DNA from: Rhodocyclaceae bacterium
GTDB taxonomy: Bacteria; Pseudomonadota; Gammaproteobacteria; Burkholderiales; Rhodocyclaceae
Assembly (NCBI GenBank): GCA_028714035.1
Contig: JAQTNA010000035.1
Location: 1 to 46,918 of the forward strand
Length of the DNA: 46,918 nucleotides
Direction: 5' to 3'
Below, piece by piece: positions 29,881 to 39,578 of this stretch. The position numbers and the translations under genes were made by a program. How positions within the stretch are numbered: position 1 is the first letter of the stretch; every line of letters starts with the position of its first letter. The notes under the pieces were generated by a model that saw only the letters and a program-made list of their open reading frames with translations, did no database searches and was not told the origin of the DNA.

Positions 29881-32633
29881 GGCGTGATCTCGATGTGGTC
29901 CGGGGCGAGCCCCGTACACCAACGCCGCCAGATGGCTCTGAATGCCTTCTCCAGTCCCCGGGCGACCCCATCTGGTTGGGTGAGTAGCGACGCCAGCATC
30001 CGCTTTCGTAGTCCACCCCTGATCTCGGCCAGTTCAGCCAGGTGATGCGACCAATGAACTGCGGCTTCGACAAATTGATCGGGGCTTTGGACAATGAAGT
30101 CTTGCAGTCCGAGGTGGCCGGCGATGGTCGCGCCTTGCCGGGAAGGCATGGTCTCGCCCGCCAGGGTGAGCACCGGCACACCCATCCAGGCGGCGTGATA
30201 AGTCGTGGTGCCGCCGCCGTAGGGGAAAGTATCCAGGATCATATCCACCCGGGCATGACTGGCCAGGTAGGCTTCGATGGGAATGCGGGGTTGGAACAAT
30301 ATTCGCTCAATGGGGATTCCCCGTTGAGCGAATCGTGACCAGAGCCTCCGTTCCGCATCGGAACGCTGGTCAGGATTTTCGGAATCCCCTATCAATAACA
30401 TCCTGGAATCCGGAATGGCTCGCAGGACGTCGCACCACAGGTCGAGGACCTTGTCGCCGAATTTTGAAATACGGGCGAAGCTGGCGAATGTCAGCCAGCC
30501 ATTTTGGAGCGCGGGCAACGGTGAAATGTCCAACTCCTGATCCGGGGTCCGGTAAACTGCGGTACAGGGCAGGCGCAGGAATTTCTCCGTGAACTGGCTG
30601 TCCAGCAAGCCTGGGGGCGCCAGATGGGAATCGGCGATATAGTAATCCATGGCTTCCAGGCCAGTGGTGTTCGGGTAGCCGATCCAGCTTGCCTGAACGG
30701 GCGCCGGCTTTAGGGCGAAGGTATTCAGGCGGTGCCCCGTGGTATGCCCAGACAGGTCCACCAGGATATCTATCTGGTCATCACGGATGGTTTCCGCCAG
30801 GAACGCGTCGCTCATGCTCACGACCTTGCGCCAGTGGTGGGCCAGTTTCTTCAATCGCTCGGTGACAAAATCTTCCTCGAAGTGGTTGGAATAGGCCCAG
30901 ATTTCCACTTGCCTCCGATCCAGTTGGGCCCACACGGGCTCGATAAAGGTATGTACCGCGTGATGGCGCAGGTCGGCCGAGACGAAGCCGACCCGCAAGC
31001 GTCGGTCCGGATCCTTTATGTTGGCATGGGGTTGTCGCTTCTCCCTGAGAGGGGCCTCGATCAGGCGGCCGAATGCGCGGTGGGCTTCGGAGACGGCTTC
31101 GGGTGTGGCTAGCTCATCATGCGAGAGCGCAAACAACAATAAGGTATGAGCGTGGGTCAAGTCCGGTTTGAGGGCTAGCGCACGGCGTACCAGGTCTATG
31201 CCTTCTGACAGGTTTCTCTCACACAGGGCATTGCCCAGAGCGTATAGCGTGTCGGCATCATCCGGATTCCGAGTCAGCGATTGTTGGAGAACGACGATCG
31301 CTTCCTTCTTCCGGCCGACTGAATTTAGAGCGTAGCCTAGATTGGTTTGACAAACGGCCGAATCAGGCTGGAGTTCCAGAGCCAAAAGGCAATGGCTGAC
31401 AGCGTCGTTCCCCTGGCCATCGAGTCGCAGGGCGTTTCCCAGGCAGCTATGGGCTTCGGCCAAATGAGGCTTGATCGCCAGGGCCAGGCGGTAACTGGTA
31501 ATACTCTCGGCGATATTGCCCATGTCCATCAGGGCGTTGCCCAGGTTGACGTAGGCTTCGGCAATGCCCGGATTCAGCGCCAGGGCCTTGCGGCAACTGG
31601 CGAGGGCTTTCCGGGTTTCCCCCAACTTCCAATAGGCCGATCCCAGGTTGGAGTAGGCCTCGGGTAGCTCTGGTTTCAGTTGGGCGCCCTTGAGGAAACT
31701 GGCCAGGGCGTCAGTTACGCGGTCTTGTGTCTGCTGCAACATCCCCAGGTTGATCCAGGTTTCTGCCCGCAGCGGGTTGATGGCCAGGCTCTTGTGGAAG
31801 CATTTCTCGGCGGCTTTGGTCCTGGATAGGGAAAGGAGGGCGTAGCCCAGGTGGTCCCAGACTTCCGCGTCCTTGGGCAGCAGTTCGCTGGCCCGGTTTG
31901 CCGCGAGTCGAGCAAGCGAGTAACGGCGCTGATGAAGATAAGTGACGCTCAGTAGATCCCAGTCCTTGCCCCGCTCCGGGTGGCTCCTGAGCGCTTCCAG
32001 TACGGCGGCTTCCAGTACGGGCCAATCATTGGCGGCCAACAAGGGACCGAGGGCAGGGGAGGCCTCCGTGCGGGTGTTGCGGCGGATGGCGGCGCGCTGG
32101 ATGCTCTTCCGAACCAGGGCTTGGAGTTCCTGGACTTGAGCGGTGTCCAAGGTTTCTCCGGAAGAGGGAGGACCGGGCATCTCCCGGCTGACGGGCGTCC
32201 CGGGGTTTTCGCAGGCGTCGGCGGGGTGAACTTGCCGCGCTCGGGCCAACAGCGCGTCGGCTTCGGCGTCCTTGAGTCCGGCCTGGATGGCGGTTTCCAG
32301 GACCTGGAGGGTTTCCTGGGGACGATCCAGACGCAGCAGGCAGTCGGCGACGCCGATCCAGTGGCGGCCGGTCTCGGGCGCCACGGCGCAGGCGTTGGTC
32401 AGGTATTCCAGAGCGGCATCCAGCTTGCCCGCCTGCATCAGCAGCAGGCCCAGGCCATGGTTGGCCGCGGCGTGGCGTGGCTGGAAGTCGAGAATGGAGC
32501 GATAAAGCGCCTCGGCGTCGGCCAGGCGGTCGGAGCGTTGGCAGGAGATGGCCAGTTGCAGGGTCTCGGCGATGATCTTCTCCGCCTCGGAGGTTTCGGC
32601 GGGGGAGGCGGTGTCGGAGCGGTTTTCGGTCAT
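29877..32633 (-). CDS. TPR protein with O-GlcNAc-transferase (SPINDLY/GT41) domain
   Basis: 918 residues from the ATG at 32633 (GAGGAA site); a longer frame to 32720 lacks support. Residues 15-540 are tetratricopeptide repeats, about a dozen, such as AEAYVNLGNALMDMGNIAES. From about 555 comes the GT41 catalytic region: RLRVGFVSADLRHHAV, ILVDLSGHTTGHRLNTF, QASWIGYPNTTGLEAMDYYI and LDTFPYGGGTTTYHAAWMGV. Such enzymes transfer a nucleotide-activated sugar to Ser/Thr of proteins. As first gene of an island read toward fliC, flagellin is the likely acceptor. It could be the only protein glycosyltransferase needed here. Confidence 0.92.
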   Translation of the reverse strand: MTENRSDTASPAETSEAEKIIAETLQLAISCQRSDRLADAEALYRSILDFQPRHAAANHGLGLLLMQAGKLDAALEYLTNACAVAPETGRHWIGVADCLLRLDRPQETLQVLETAIQAGLKDAEADALLARARQVHPADACENPGTPVSREMPGPPSSGETLDTAQVQELQALVRKSIQRAAIRRNTRTEASPALGPLLAANDWPVLEAAVLEALRSHPERGKDWDLLSVTYLHQRRYSLARLAANRASELLPKDAEVWDHLGYALLSLSRTKAAEKCFHKSLAINPLRAETWINLGMLQQTQDRVTDALASFLKGAQLKPELPEAYSNLGSAYWKLGETRKALASCRKALALNPGIAEAYVNLGNALMDMGNIAESITSYRLALAIKPHLAEAHSCLGNALRLDGQGNDAVSHCLLALELQPDSAVCQTNLGYALNSVGRKKEAIVVLQQSLTRNPDDADTLYALGNALCERNLSEGIDLVRRALALKPDLTHAHTLLLFALSHDELATPEAVSEAHRAFGRLIEAPLREKRQPHANIKDPDRRLRVGFVSADLRHHAVHTFIEPVWAQLDRRQVEIWAYSNHFEEDFVTERLKKLAHHWRKVVSMSDAFLAETIRDDQIDILVDLSGHTTGHRLNTFALKPAPVQASWIGYPNTTGLEAMDYYIADSHLAPPGLLDSQFTEKFLRLPCTAVYRTPDQELDISPLPALQNGWLTFASFARISKFGDKVLDLWCDVLRAIPDSRMLLIGDSENPDQRSDAERRLWSRFAQRGIPIERILFQPRIPIEAYLASHARVDMILDTFPYGGGTTTYHAAWMGVPVLTLAGETMPSRQGATIAGHLGLQDFIVQSPDQFVEAAVHWSHHLAELAEIRGGLRKRMLASLLTQPDGVARGLEKAFRAIWRRWCTGLAPDHIEITP

Positions 32634-32744
32634 GCCGGGGGGTTCCTCGGAAGATGTCTGCCACCTTAGCAATGACGGCGCGACGGGGAAATCCTGAATA
32701 GGGGCAGGAAGACCGGCCAATCCTTCTCGGTGCCGCCTTGCCCC

Positions 32745-32873
32745 TCGGCCAGCATCGGTGCCGCCGTGAGCGGAGCCTCGCCGCAGACCATCGCCGACAT
32801 CCAGGAGGAAGCCGACCAGGCCATGTGTCAGGCCAAGGCGCAGGGGCGTAACCGGGTGACGGGTCTGGCGTAG
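32745..32873 (+). pseudogene. Remnant of a GGDEF (diguanylate cyclase) C terminus
   Basis: 43 codons reading SASIGAAVSG...ADQAMCQAKAQGRNRV and ending TAG at 32871-32873, matching the last 40 residues of a GGDEF domain (T-x-SIG-A and AD-x-AMY-x-AK-x-x-GRN, with Tyr changed to Cys). There is no upstream catalytic GGDEF motif and no start. It fills most of the 300-bp gap between the glycosyltransferase and the next gene, which otherwise shows only a short run of GGCCA repeats at about 32876-32895. Confidence 0.75.
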
Positions 32874-32934
32874 GCGGCCAGGCCAGGCCAGGCCAGGCGC
32901 GCCGTTCCCGAGCCGTCCTGTTGGAGATGCCCCG

Positions 32935-33204
32935 TCAGTAGGTGTACAAGCCGCGCACGGTGCCGAAATCCACCAGGTAGATGCTCATGTGAGGCAGCTC
33001 CGGGATGGGGCGGGCTTGCTCGATGACCAGGGTGCCGGGCGGGCTGCGGGGGATGCGGCCCCGCTCGGGCCAGTGTTGGCGGCTGGAGAGCCAGTCGGAG
33101 AAGGTTTCGCGGGTGAAGGTGATCTGGGCGATGGCGGCGCCCGCCCCGATTTCCTCGAAGCGTGCCTCGATCTCCTGATCCGATAGGGCTATCTCGTTAC
33201 GCAC
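32935..33204 (-). CDS. Small hypothetical protein
   Basis: 89 residues, starting at GTG (33204) behind GAAGG. The product is soluble, with an acidic helical N-terminal half (ALSDQEIEARFEEIGAGAAI) and a C-terminal part with ELPHMSIYLVDFGTVRGLYT. I do not recognise a family. It stands alone, co-directional with the helicase gene 72 bp upstream. Codon use looks normal for the region. Confidence 0.55.
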   Translation of the reverse strand: MRNEIALSDQEIEARFEEIGAGAAIAQITFTRETFSDWLSSRQHWPERGRIPRSPPGTLVIEQARPIPELPHMSIYLVDFGTVRGLYTY

Positions 33205-33275
33205 TGCATGACCTTCATCGAGTGAAGACTACTGGCAGCAGTTTTCGGCCGGCTTCGGCAATACTTTAGCGATTG

Positions 33276-36200
33276 CTAGGCAGGCAGGATGGCCAAACGG
33301 GGCAGGCTGGTGAAATAGAGGGCGAGCTTGAGGGGGCGCGGGTCCAGGGCCGAGAGCAGCCGGGCATAGCGCTCCAGTTGCGGGCGGTGATGCTCCAGGC
33401 GGGTCGAAACGAAGGCTTCCAGGGCCTCCGGCGGACAGGGTTCGGGCAGGGCGTCGGTCTTGTAGTCCACCACCCAGCGGCTGCCGTCCTCCGTCTCGAA
33501 ATAGCGGTCAATGATGTGCTGGGCCGGGCCGGCCGGCTCCTGGCTGCTCAGCGCCCATTCATTCCGGGCGATCGGATGGGGGCCGAGCAACCAGCGTCCC
33601 GCCTTGTCGTCGAGACAGCGGGCCACGGCACCCAGCGTTCGGGCGACGGCGCGCCGGGCCACCTCGCCGTAGAGGCCTTGCCGCTCCACCAGGCGCAGCA
33701 CGAAGGGGGCGAGGGACTTGAGGCGGGCCTCGTCCCAGCTTGCCACGCCTTCGTCGGCGATCCTTTGCAGCAGGCGGTGGGTGGCGCTGCCCGAGGCCGT
33801 CGCCTCCCGGTGGACCGCGTCCGTCTCGTGGGCTTCCGGCTCGGCCGATACGGGCAGAACGAAGGGATGAAGCGCGGGGCGTTCCGGCCGCCAGGCGGCG
33901 GGCAGGCGCAGGAGGGGCAGGCTCGGCGGGATTTCCGCCCTGGCCTCCTCCGGGGTTTCGGGCCTGGGCTGACTCAGGAACTCGGCCTCCACCTGCGGCC
34001 ACAGCAGGGCGAGCAGGGAGCGGGAGGCGGCCTTGGGAACGGGCTCCTCCTGGCCGGAAACCCGGGCCACCGCCAGCAGATGCAGGTGGGATTTCGCCCG
34101 GGTGCAGGCGACGTAGAGCAGGCGTTGCAACTCGTAATCCTGCTTCTCCTGATAGAGTCGGGCGATGTACTGGTAGAGGGAATCCCGGTCGGCGCCGACG
34201 GCATGCACCGGGGCGATGAGCAGGCCCTGGGGTACCGGCAGCCATTGCAGCAGCACCTTGCGGTTGGCGGGCGGCTTGTGATCCAGCCCCGGCAGGATCA
34301 CCGTGTCGAACTCCAGGCCCTTGGATTTGTGGATGGTCATGAGCTGGACCCCGGCCGCCGCCTGGGGCGCGGCGAAGAGCCTGGCCAGCTCGGCGGCCAG
34401 TTCGTCCGGATCGAAGGCGCCCTGGTCCGCCATGCCTTCCACCAGGTCCAGGTAGGCCACCACGTCCTCCCGTGCCGCCGGCTCGGGCAGCAGGCTCTCT
34501 CCGCCCAGTTGCAGCCAGGCCCGTTCAACCCGGTCCCGCAGGCTGAGACGCCCGTGCAAGGCCGCCAGCGGCAGCAGGATGTCCCGGCAGCGCCTGGCGA
34601 TTTCCGCGCCCTCGGCCGACATGCGGGCGAGGCGGGCATCGTCCGCCAGGAGGCGTGGGATGCCGGTGTCGGCGTCGTCCCCGCATAGGGCGAACAGGTC
34701 GGACAGTGTGAGCCCGCACCAGGGGGCGCGCAGCACGGAGAGCCAATGCACCCGGTCCCCCGGCAGGAGCAGGGCGCGGGTCAGCGACAGCAGGTCGGCG
34801 ATGTATTGCCGGCTGGCGAGAGGATCAATGTCCACCGCCTGATAGGGGATGCCGGCCCGGGAGAGGGCCGGGGCGATGCTCGCCAGGTGGCTGCGTCCCC
34901 GCACCAGCACGGCCACCGAGGCGTTTTCCGCCAGGGCTTCCTGCACCAGTTGCCGGACTCTCTCCGCTTCCGCGCTTCGGGCGTCCAGGCCCGAAGCGGT
35001 GGGTTCGAGGCTCTCGGGATCGTAGGAGAGGCCCTCGATGAAGGCGTGTACCCGAACTGCCGGTTCCGGCAGGGCGGGGTGTGTGGCCTGGGCCGCGCAG
35101 AGAGGCACCCCGCCGCGCAGCGCGTCCGGCTTCGAAGGGAATATGCCGCGGAAACTCTCGTTTACCCAGTCCACGATGCCCGCCTGGGAACGGAAATTGG
35201 CCGACAGGGAGAGGGCTTCCAGCCGGGTCTGGCCCAGGCCCTGCTCCTGGGCCTGGAGGAAGAGGCCCACCTCCGCCTGGCGGAAGAGGTAGATGGACTG
35301 CATGGGGTCGCCCACCAGGAACAGGCTCCGGCCGTCTCCCGCCTGCCAGCCGGCGGTGAGGCCTTCCAGGAGTCGCCACTGGGTGTTGTTGGTATCCTGG
35401 AATTCGTCCACCAGGATGTGGCGGATGCGGTAATCCAGCGCCAGGGCCAGGTCGGTGGGGGCTTCGGGCGTGCCCAGGGCCATGAGTGCCCGGGCCTGGA
35501 TTTCCGTGAAGTCCACCTCACCCTGGGCCATGAAGCGAAGCCAGAGCCGGCCGGCCGCTCCCCGCAGCACCACGATGAGGGCGGCCAGGGTCTGCCACTG
35601 CTCGTCTGAATAAAAAGCGGGTGGCAGATCGCGCAGGTCCGAAAGCGCCATCGCCTGGGCCTCGCTCAGGCCGCTCAGGAAGGTCTGAAAGGCCTGCTTC
35701 TCGGCCTTGCCCTCCGGCGGGAAGCCGCAGTTCTTGTTCACGGCCTTGCGCGGGCTGCCTGCGGCCGTCAGGCAAAGTTCGGCCACCCCCAGCCAGGCGG
35801 GCAGGGCATCAACCGAGTAGGCCATGGGCGTTTCCCAGTCCGTCAGGTAGGGAATATGGCTGTTCTCGTTGCCGGCAAGATTGGCGGCCGCGTGGCGGGC
35901 CGAGGGTATGATTTCATGCTGGAAGCCGGGGCCCAGGGCTTCCTTCAGGCGGGCCAGGCACGCTTCCGATTGGGCTTCCAGCTGCCGCTCCAGCCACTCC
36001 CTTACCCTTTTCGGGTCGTCGTTCAGGGCATGCACGTCCGGCAGCCATTGTTCCCGGCGGGCCAGCATGGCGGCGATGAGCTTCTCCAGGTGGGAGAGAT
36101 CGTTGTCCTGATGCCTCAGAACCCGGCGCAGGGCCTGCACCTCCGGGCCGTCCGTGCCGTCTTCCAGTTCGGCCAGGGTCTGGCGCGCGGCCTCCAGGTA

Positions 36201-36671
36201 ATGGCTCTGGGCATCCTCGGCCGGCCTGGCGCCGCCGCCCAGCTGGGCGAGTACCGGCATGCGCGCCACGAGCGAAGCGCACAGGGAGTCTATCGTCTGG
36301 ATGCGTAGCCGGGAAGGGTGGTCCAGCAGGCCCCAGCCCAGCTCCTCGTCCCGGGCCAGGGCAGCCGCGGCCAGTTCATGGCGATCCTTCTCGTGGGCCT
36401 TGCTCGGCTCTTCCGCCGCGCCGCTCATGACCTCGCGGGCGTGAACCAGGGTCTCCAACAGGCGGTTCCGCATCTCCGCCGCCGCCTTGCGCGTGAAGGT
36501 GATGGCCAGGATTTCCTCAGGCGCCGTAACGCCCGCCAGGAGTGCCAGCAGCCGCTGCGTCAGGAGTTCGGTCTTGCCGGAGCCCGCCGGCGCCTGCACG
36601 ATGAAGGAGCGGGAAACATCCAGCGCCGTGAGCCGGGCCTGGGAATCCGGGGTCATGGCTGGGCTGCTCAC
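33276..36671 (-). CDS. UvrD/RecB-like helicase-nuclease (AddA-type)
   Basis: 1131 residues from GTG at 36671; an ATG at 36656 is an alternative. SF1 motifs: Walker A APAGSGKTELL (about 27-37), Ia ITFTRKAAAEMR, II ILVDEFQDTNN (about 424), III FLVGDPMQSIYLFR, IV LSANFRSQAGI, V TIHKSKGLEFDTVI and VI LLYVACTRAKSHL. A C-terminal PD-(D/E)XK nuclease follows, with WVVDYKT near 1070. This is the helicase-nuclease half of an AddAB/AdnAB-like recombination machine acting on DNA double-strand ends. Its partner is the next gene upstream, 108 bp away across a palindromic repeat pair. Confidence 0.92.
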   Translation of the reverse strand: MSSPAMTPDSQARLTALDVSRSFIVQAPAGSGKTELLTQRLLALLAGVTAPEEILAITFTRKAAAEMRNRLLETLVHAREVMSGAAEEPSKAHEKDRHELAAAALARDEELGWGLLDHPSRLRIQTIDSLCASLVARMPVLAQLGGGARPAEDAQSHYLEAARQTLAELEDGTDGPEVQALRRVLRHQDNDLSHLEKLIAAMLARREQWLPDVHALNDDPKRVREWLERQLEAQSEACLARLKEALGPGFQHEIIPSARHAAANLAGNENSHIPYLTDWETPMAYSVDALPAWLGVAELCLTAAGSPRKAVNKNCGFPPEGKAEKQAFQTFLSGLSEAQAMALSDLRDLPPAFYSDEQWQTLAALIVVLRGAAGRLWLRFMAQGEVDFTEIQARALMALGTPEAPTDLALALDYRIRHILVDEFQDTNNTQWRLLEGLTAGWQAGDGRSLFLVGDPMQSIYLFRQAEVGLFLQAQEQGLGQTRLEALSLSANFRSQAGIVDWVNESFRGIFPSKPDALRGGVPLCAAQATHPALPEPAVRVHAFIEGLSYDPESLEPTASGLDARSAEAERVRQLVQEALAENASVAVLVRGRSHLASIAPALSRAGIPYQAVDIDPLASRQYIADLLSLTRALLLPGDRVHWLSVLRAPWCGLTLSDLFALCGDDADTGIPRLLADDARLARMSAEGAEIARRCRDILLPLAALHGRLSLRDRVERAWLQLGGESLLPEPAAREDVVAYLDLVEGMADQGAFDPDELAAELARLFAAPQAAAGVQLMTIHKSKGLEFDTVILPGLDHKPPANRKVLLQWLPVPQGLLIAPVHAVGADRDSLYQYIARLYQEKQDYELQRLLYVACTRAKSHLHLLAVARVSGQEEPVPKAASRSLLALLWPQVEAEFLSQPRPETPEEARAEIPPSLPLLRLPAAWRPERPALHPFVLPVSAEPEAHETDAVHREATASGSATHRLLQRIADEGVASWDEARLKSLAPFVLRLVERQGLYGEVARRAVARTLGAVARCLDDKAGRWLLGPHPIARNEWALSSQEPAGPAQHIIDRYFETEDGSRWVVDYKTDALPEPCPPEALEAFVSTRLEHHRPQLERYARLLSALDPRPLKLALYFTSLPRLAILPA

Positions 36672-36717
36672 GCTGGAAACCTCAATTTGAACCGCAGAGA
36701 CGCAGAGGCGCAGAGCC

Positions 36718-36783
36718 GTAGGTCGGGCTTCAGCCCGACAAGACCGTACATCCAGCCCGGTGTCGGGCTGAAGCCCGACCTAC
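36718..36783. repeat. Inverted pair of 23-bp palindromic elements (REP-like)
   Basis: A 23-bp element starting GTAGGTCGGGCTTC lies at 36718-36740 and its exact reverse complement at 36761-36783. Each half is itself palindromic (GTCGGGCTtcAGCCCGAC), and the pair can form a long hairpin. The AddB-like stop codon lies inside the second copy. A third perfect copy is at 40551-40573. Confidence 0.8.
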
Positions 36784-39485
36784 AAATCCTCGGCTTCATC
36801 TTCGGTATCCCTTTCCACCCGGCGCAGCAGCGGCCAGGCGTCCAGATAGCGCAGGCGTTCGTCTCCGACCCAGGCCTGGTTGGCGCCGAAACCGGCCAGC
36901 AACTCGCCGGCCAGGGTGTCCAGTTGCCCGTTCCAGGCGGCAAGGAGCCCGTCGAAGTCCGCATGATCCGTGAATTGGGGGCGTTTCCTGCCTTCCGCCT
37001 GGCCGGGCGGCATGACTTCCGGCAGCAATCCCGCGGTGCGGGAAACGCCGAGGAAGGCGCTCTCGCCCAGCTTGAGTCGGGCGAAGGCCACGGCCGCCAC
37101 GGAATTCTCCTCGGCGGCCTTTCTGGCGTAGAGGGGCAATTGGGGCGAGGTGAGGCGCGGTCCGCTCCAGTCGGCGAGATTCACCTTGCCGGTCTTGTAG
37201 TCCAGGATGACCTGGCCGCCTTCCAGCCCTTCGCCATCCAGTTGATCCAGGCGGTCCAGCTTGAGCTTCAGCCGCAGGCCGGCGATCGCCATGTCCGCGT
37301 CCTCTTCCACGGCGACGACCCGGAAGGGCGCGCGCAGGCATTCCTTCTCCAGCCAGTCCAGGAGCAGCCTGGAGAGGCGTTCGGCCTCCAGCTCCGCGAG
37401 CCTCGGGCCCAATAGGCCCGGATTGTCCTCGGAGAATTCGGCCAGGGCCAGGGCCACCGCCTCCCGCACCGCGGCCTCGGTGGCCATTCGGTCCAGGGCC
37501 AGGAGATTCGCCTGGGTCTTCAAGGTACGCCACAGGTGGGCCATGGCCAGGTGCAACAGGGTGCCGCGCTGGCTGGCATCCGGGCCGGGGGAGGGCTCGC
37601 GCCAGGATTCTGCCCCCAGCCGGTAGCGGACGAAGGCCGCCAGGGGGCACAGGGCCTGCACCGCCAGGGCCTGGGCGCCGCCGGCCAGGGTCGTGTCCGG
37701 CGCGAGCGGCGGGCCGTTCTCGTCGGTGATGGCCACGAGGGGCGGGGCGTCGGGCAGGGGGGCGAGGTTCGGCTCGAACGCCGGCAGGGGTTTGGCGTAT
37801 CGCGCCAGGAGCGGGCTGGGCCTCAGCGCGCTGTCCCCCTCGTACCGGGCATGGCTCATCACCACTTCCGGCGCGGCCCGCACCAGGGCATCCAGGAGTG
37901 TGCAGGCGAATTCCTGCTCCCGTTCCGGGGAGGCGTGGGGCAGGCCCTTCGCCCGCTGCACCTGGGGCGGCAGGAGCGGGTTGGGCCGCGGCGCCGCCGG
38001 CAGCACACCATCGCTCAGGCCCATGAGCCACAGGGCATCGAAGCGCTGCCCCAGGGCTTCCAGCGGACCCAGCACCTCCACGAAGGCCCGGTGCCGCGTC
38101 TCGGGCTGGAATACCCGTTCCCGGCACTGGCGCGCGAGCAAGCCGCTCCAGGCTTCCAGGCCGCCGGCCGGGGCCAGGCCGGTCAGGCCTTCGAGCTTCG
38201 CCACTTCCGCCTCGAAGGCGGCCCGGGTCTGGAATTCGTCGCTGTCGAGGGGGCGCGCGCCGGGCCAGCCGCATTGGCCCAGCCATTGCGGCAGCAACTC
38301 GGACCACTCCCGGCCCTCGCGCCTGCGCCTCGCTTCCCTTTGCAGGCCGGCCATGGCCTCCAGGTGCCCGGCGGCCTGAATCGCTCCGTCCTTCCGCGCC
38401 AGTTCAGCCGCCCGTGGCAGGCTTATCCAGGCCCCCTCGTATTTCCGCAGCCGCCGCTCCATGCGGCTGCGGGCGTCGTTTTCCAGCGGCCAGTCGGACC
38501 AGTGCGCCGCACGCAGCAGTCGGCAGAGCAGGGCGAATTCCAGTTTTCCCGGTTGGCGCAGGATTTCCAGGAGGGCGAGGGCTGCCGCCACCATGGGCGT
38601 GCGGGCGAGGGGTTCGCCCAGGGAAAAGTTGAGCAGGCGCACCGGCGGCTCGGCGCCCCAGGCCGCACCCGGTTGCAATTCGGCGTCCAGGGCGCGCAGG
38701 AGTGGCCGGCGCAGCTGCGCCAGGTCCGGCACGATGATGGCCAGGCGCGGCTGACCGCCCGCCCGCAGGTGTCCGGCTGCCCAGCCTGCCGCCGCCAGCA
38801 CCTCGGCCCGGGCGTCCTGGCAGGGCCTGATGCTGATGTCCTGGGCCGGGGCATCGCCCGCCAGGCGCCAGGGCTGGCCCCCGGCGCGCAGTACCGCCGC
38901 GCAGAGGGCGTCTTCCAGGGGGCCGGGTTCGCTGAAACCCGCGAGTACCGCGATGTTCGGCACTGCCAGGCGGCCGTCGGCGAGCCAGTCCAGGTATTGG
39001 CGCTGCATGGCGCCGGCCGGCTGGACGTTCAAGTGGCGGCAGGCTGCCTCGAAGGCCTGCCGCCAGCGGACGAAATGCCGGGACTCCTCGGTGGATAGCG
39101 CGTCCGGCCAGGAAATATCCCAGAGCAGGGCGAGTTCCAGCGCTTCCTGCGCCGCCTGGGCCAGGGACTGCACGTCCAGCAGTCCACCCGCCTCCGACTC
39201 CCGGATCGCCTGCTCCCAGAGTACCCTCTCCTCGAAGCCGGATAGCACTCGCCGCGCCGCTGCGGTGGGCGGCAGTCGTCCGGCCAGAATCGCCTCGTCC
39301 ATCGCTTCGCCCAGCCACACCGGCAGGTGCAGGATGGACGGCGAGTCGAACACGGTACGCCCTTTCTGCCAGGCGCCGTATTGCCGCCGGAGCTCCCCCG
39401 GCAGCCGCCCGTTGGCCGTGAGCACCGCCGCTCCCGCCGCCAGGAGAGGCATCAGTTCGTCGCGGGAAAGGGTGGGAAGGTTCAT
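36780..39485 (-). CDS. AddB-like PD-(D/E)XK nuclease (TIGR03623-type DNA repair protein)
   Basis: 901 residues. It starts with a degenerate helicase region (AVLTANGRLPGELRRQYGAW instead of a full Walker A) and has LWLMGLSDGVLP..PRPNPLLP and HASPEREQEFA in the middle, as in AddB-like scaffolds. A C-terminal RecB-type nuclease carries GGQVILDYKTGK (about 743) with KLDRLDQLDG before it. It pairs with the helicase-nuclease at 33276 to process DNA ends for recombination, and may help defence against phage DNA. Family name from memory; the pairing and motifs are visible. Confidence 0.88.
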   Translation of the reverse strand: MNLPTLSRDELMPLLAAGAAVLTANGRLPGELRRQYGAWQKGRTVFDSPSILHLPVWLGEAMDEAILAGRLPPTAAARRVLSGFEERVLWEQAIRESEAGGLLDVQSLAQAAQEALELALLWDISWPDALSTEESRHFVRWRQAFEAACRHLNVQPAGAMQRQYLDWLADGRLAVPNIAVLAGFSEPGPLEDALCAAVLRAGGQPWRLAGDAPAQDISIRPCQDARAEVLAAAGWAAGHLRAGGQPRLAIIVPDLAQLRRPLLRALDAELQPGAAWGAEPPVRLLNFSLGEPLARTPMVAAALALLEILRQPGKLEFALLCRLLRAAHWSDWPLENDARSRMERRLRKYEGAWISLPRAAELARKDGAIQAAGHLEAMAGLQREARRRREGREWSELLPQWLGQCGWPGARPLDSDEFQTRAAFEAEVAKLEGLTGLAPAGGLEAWSGLLARQCRERVFQPETRHRAFVEVLGPLEALGQRFDALWLMGLSDGVLPAAPRPNPLLPPQVQRAKGLPHASPEREQEFACTLLDALVRAAPEVVMSHARYEGDSALRPSPLLARYAKPLPAFEPNLAPLPDAPPLVAITDENGPPLAPDTTLAGGAQALAVQALCPLAAFVRYRLGAESWREPSPGPDASQRGTLLHLAMAHLWRTLKTQANLLALDRMATEAAVREAVALALAEFSEDNPGLLGPRLAELEAERLSRLLLDWLEKECLRAPFRVVAVEEDADMAIAGLRLKLKLDRLDQLDGEGLEGGQVILDYKTGKVNLADWSGPRLTSPQLPLYARKAAEENSVAAVAFARLKLGESAFLGVSRTAGLLPEVMPPGQAEGRKRPQFTDHADFDGLLAAWNGQLDTLAGELLAGFGANQAWVGDERLRYLDAWPLLRRVERDTEDEAEDL

Positions 39486-39578
39486 GTCGAGAGTCGGTAA
39501 GCAGTCAGCGGTGAGCGGAAAGCAGATGTTCAGCCTTTCCGGTGTGGGCGGGAGGTGCTAACCGCTTACCGGGATTGA

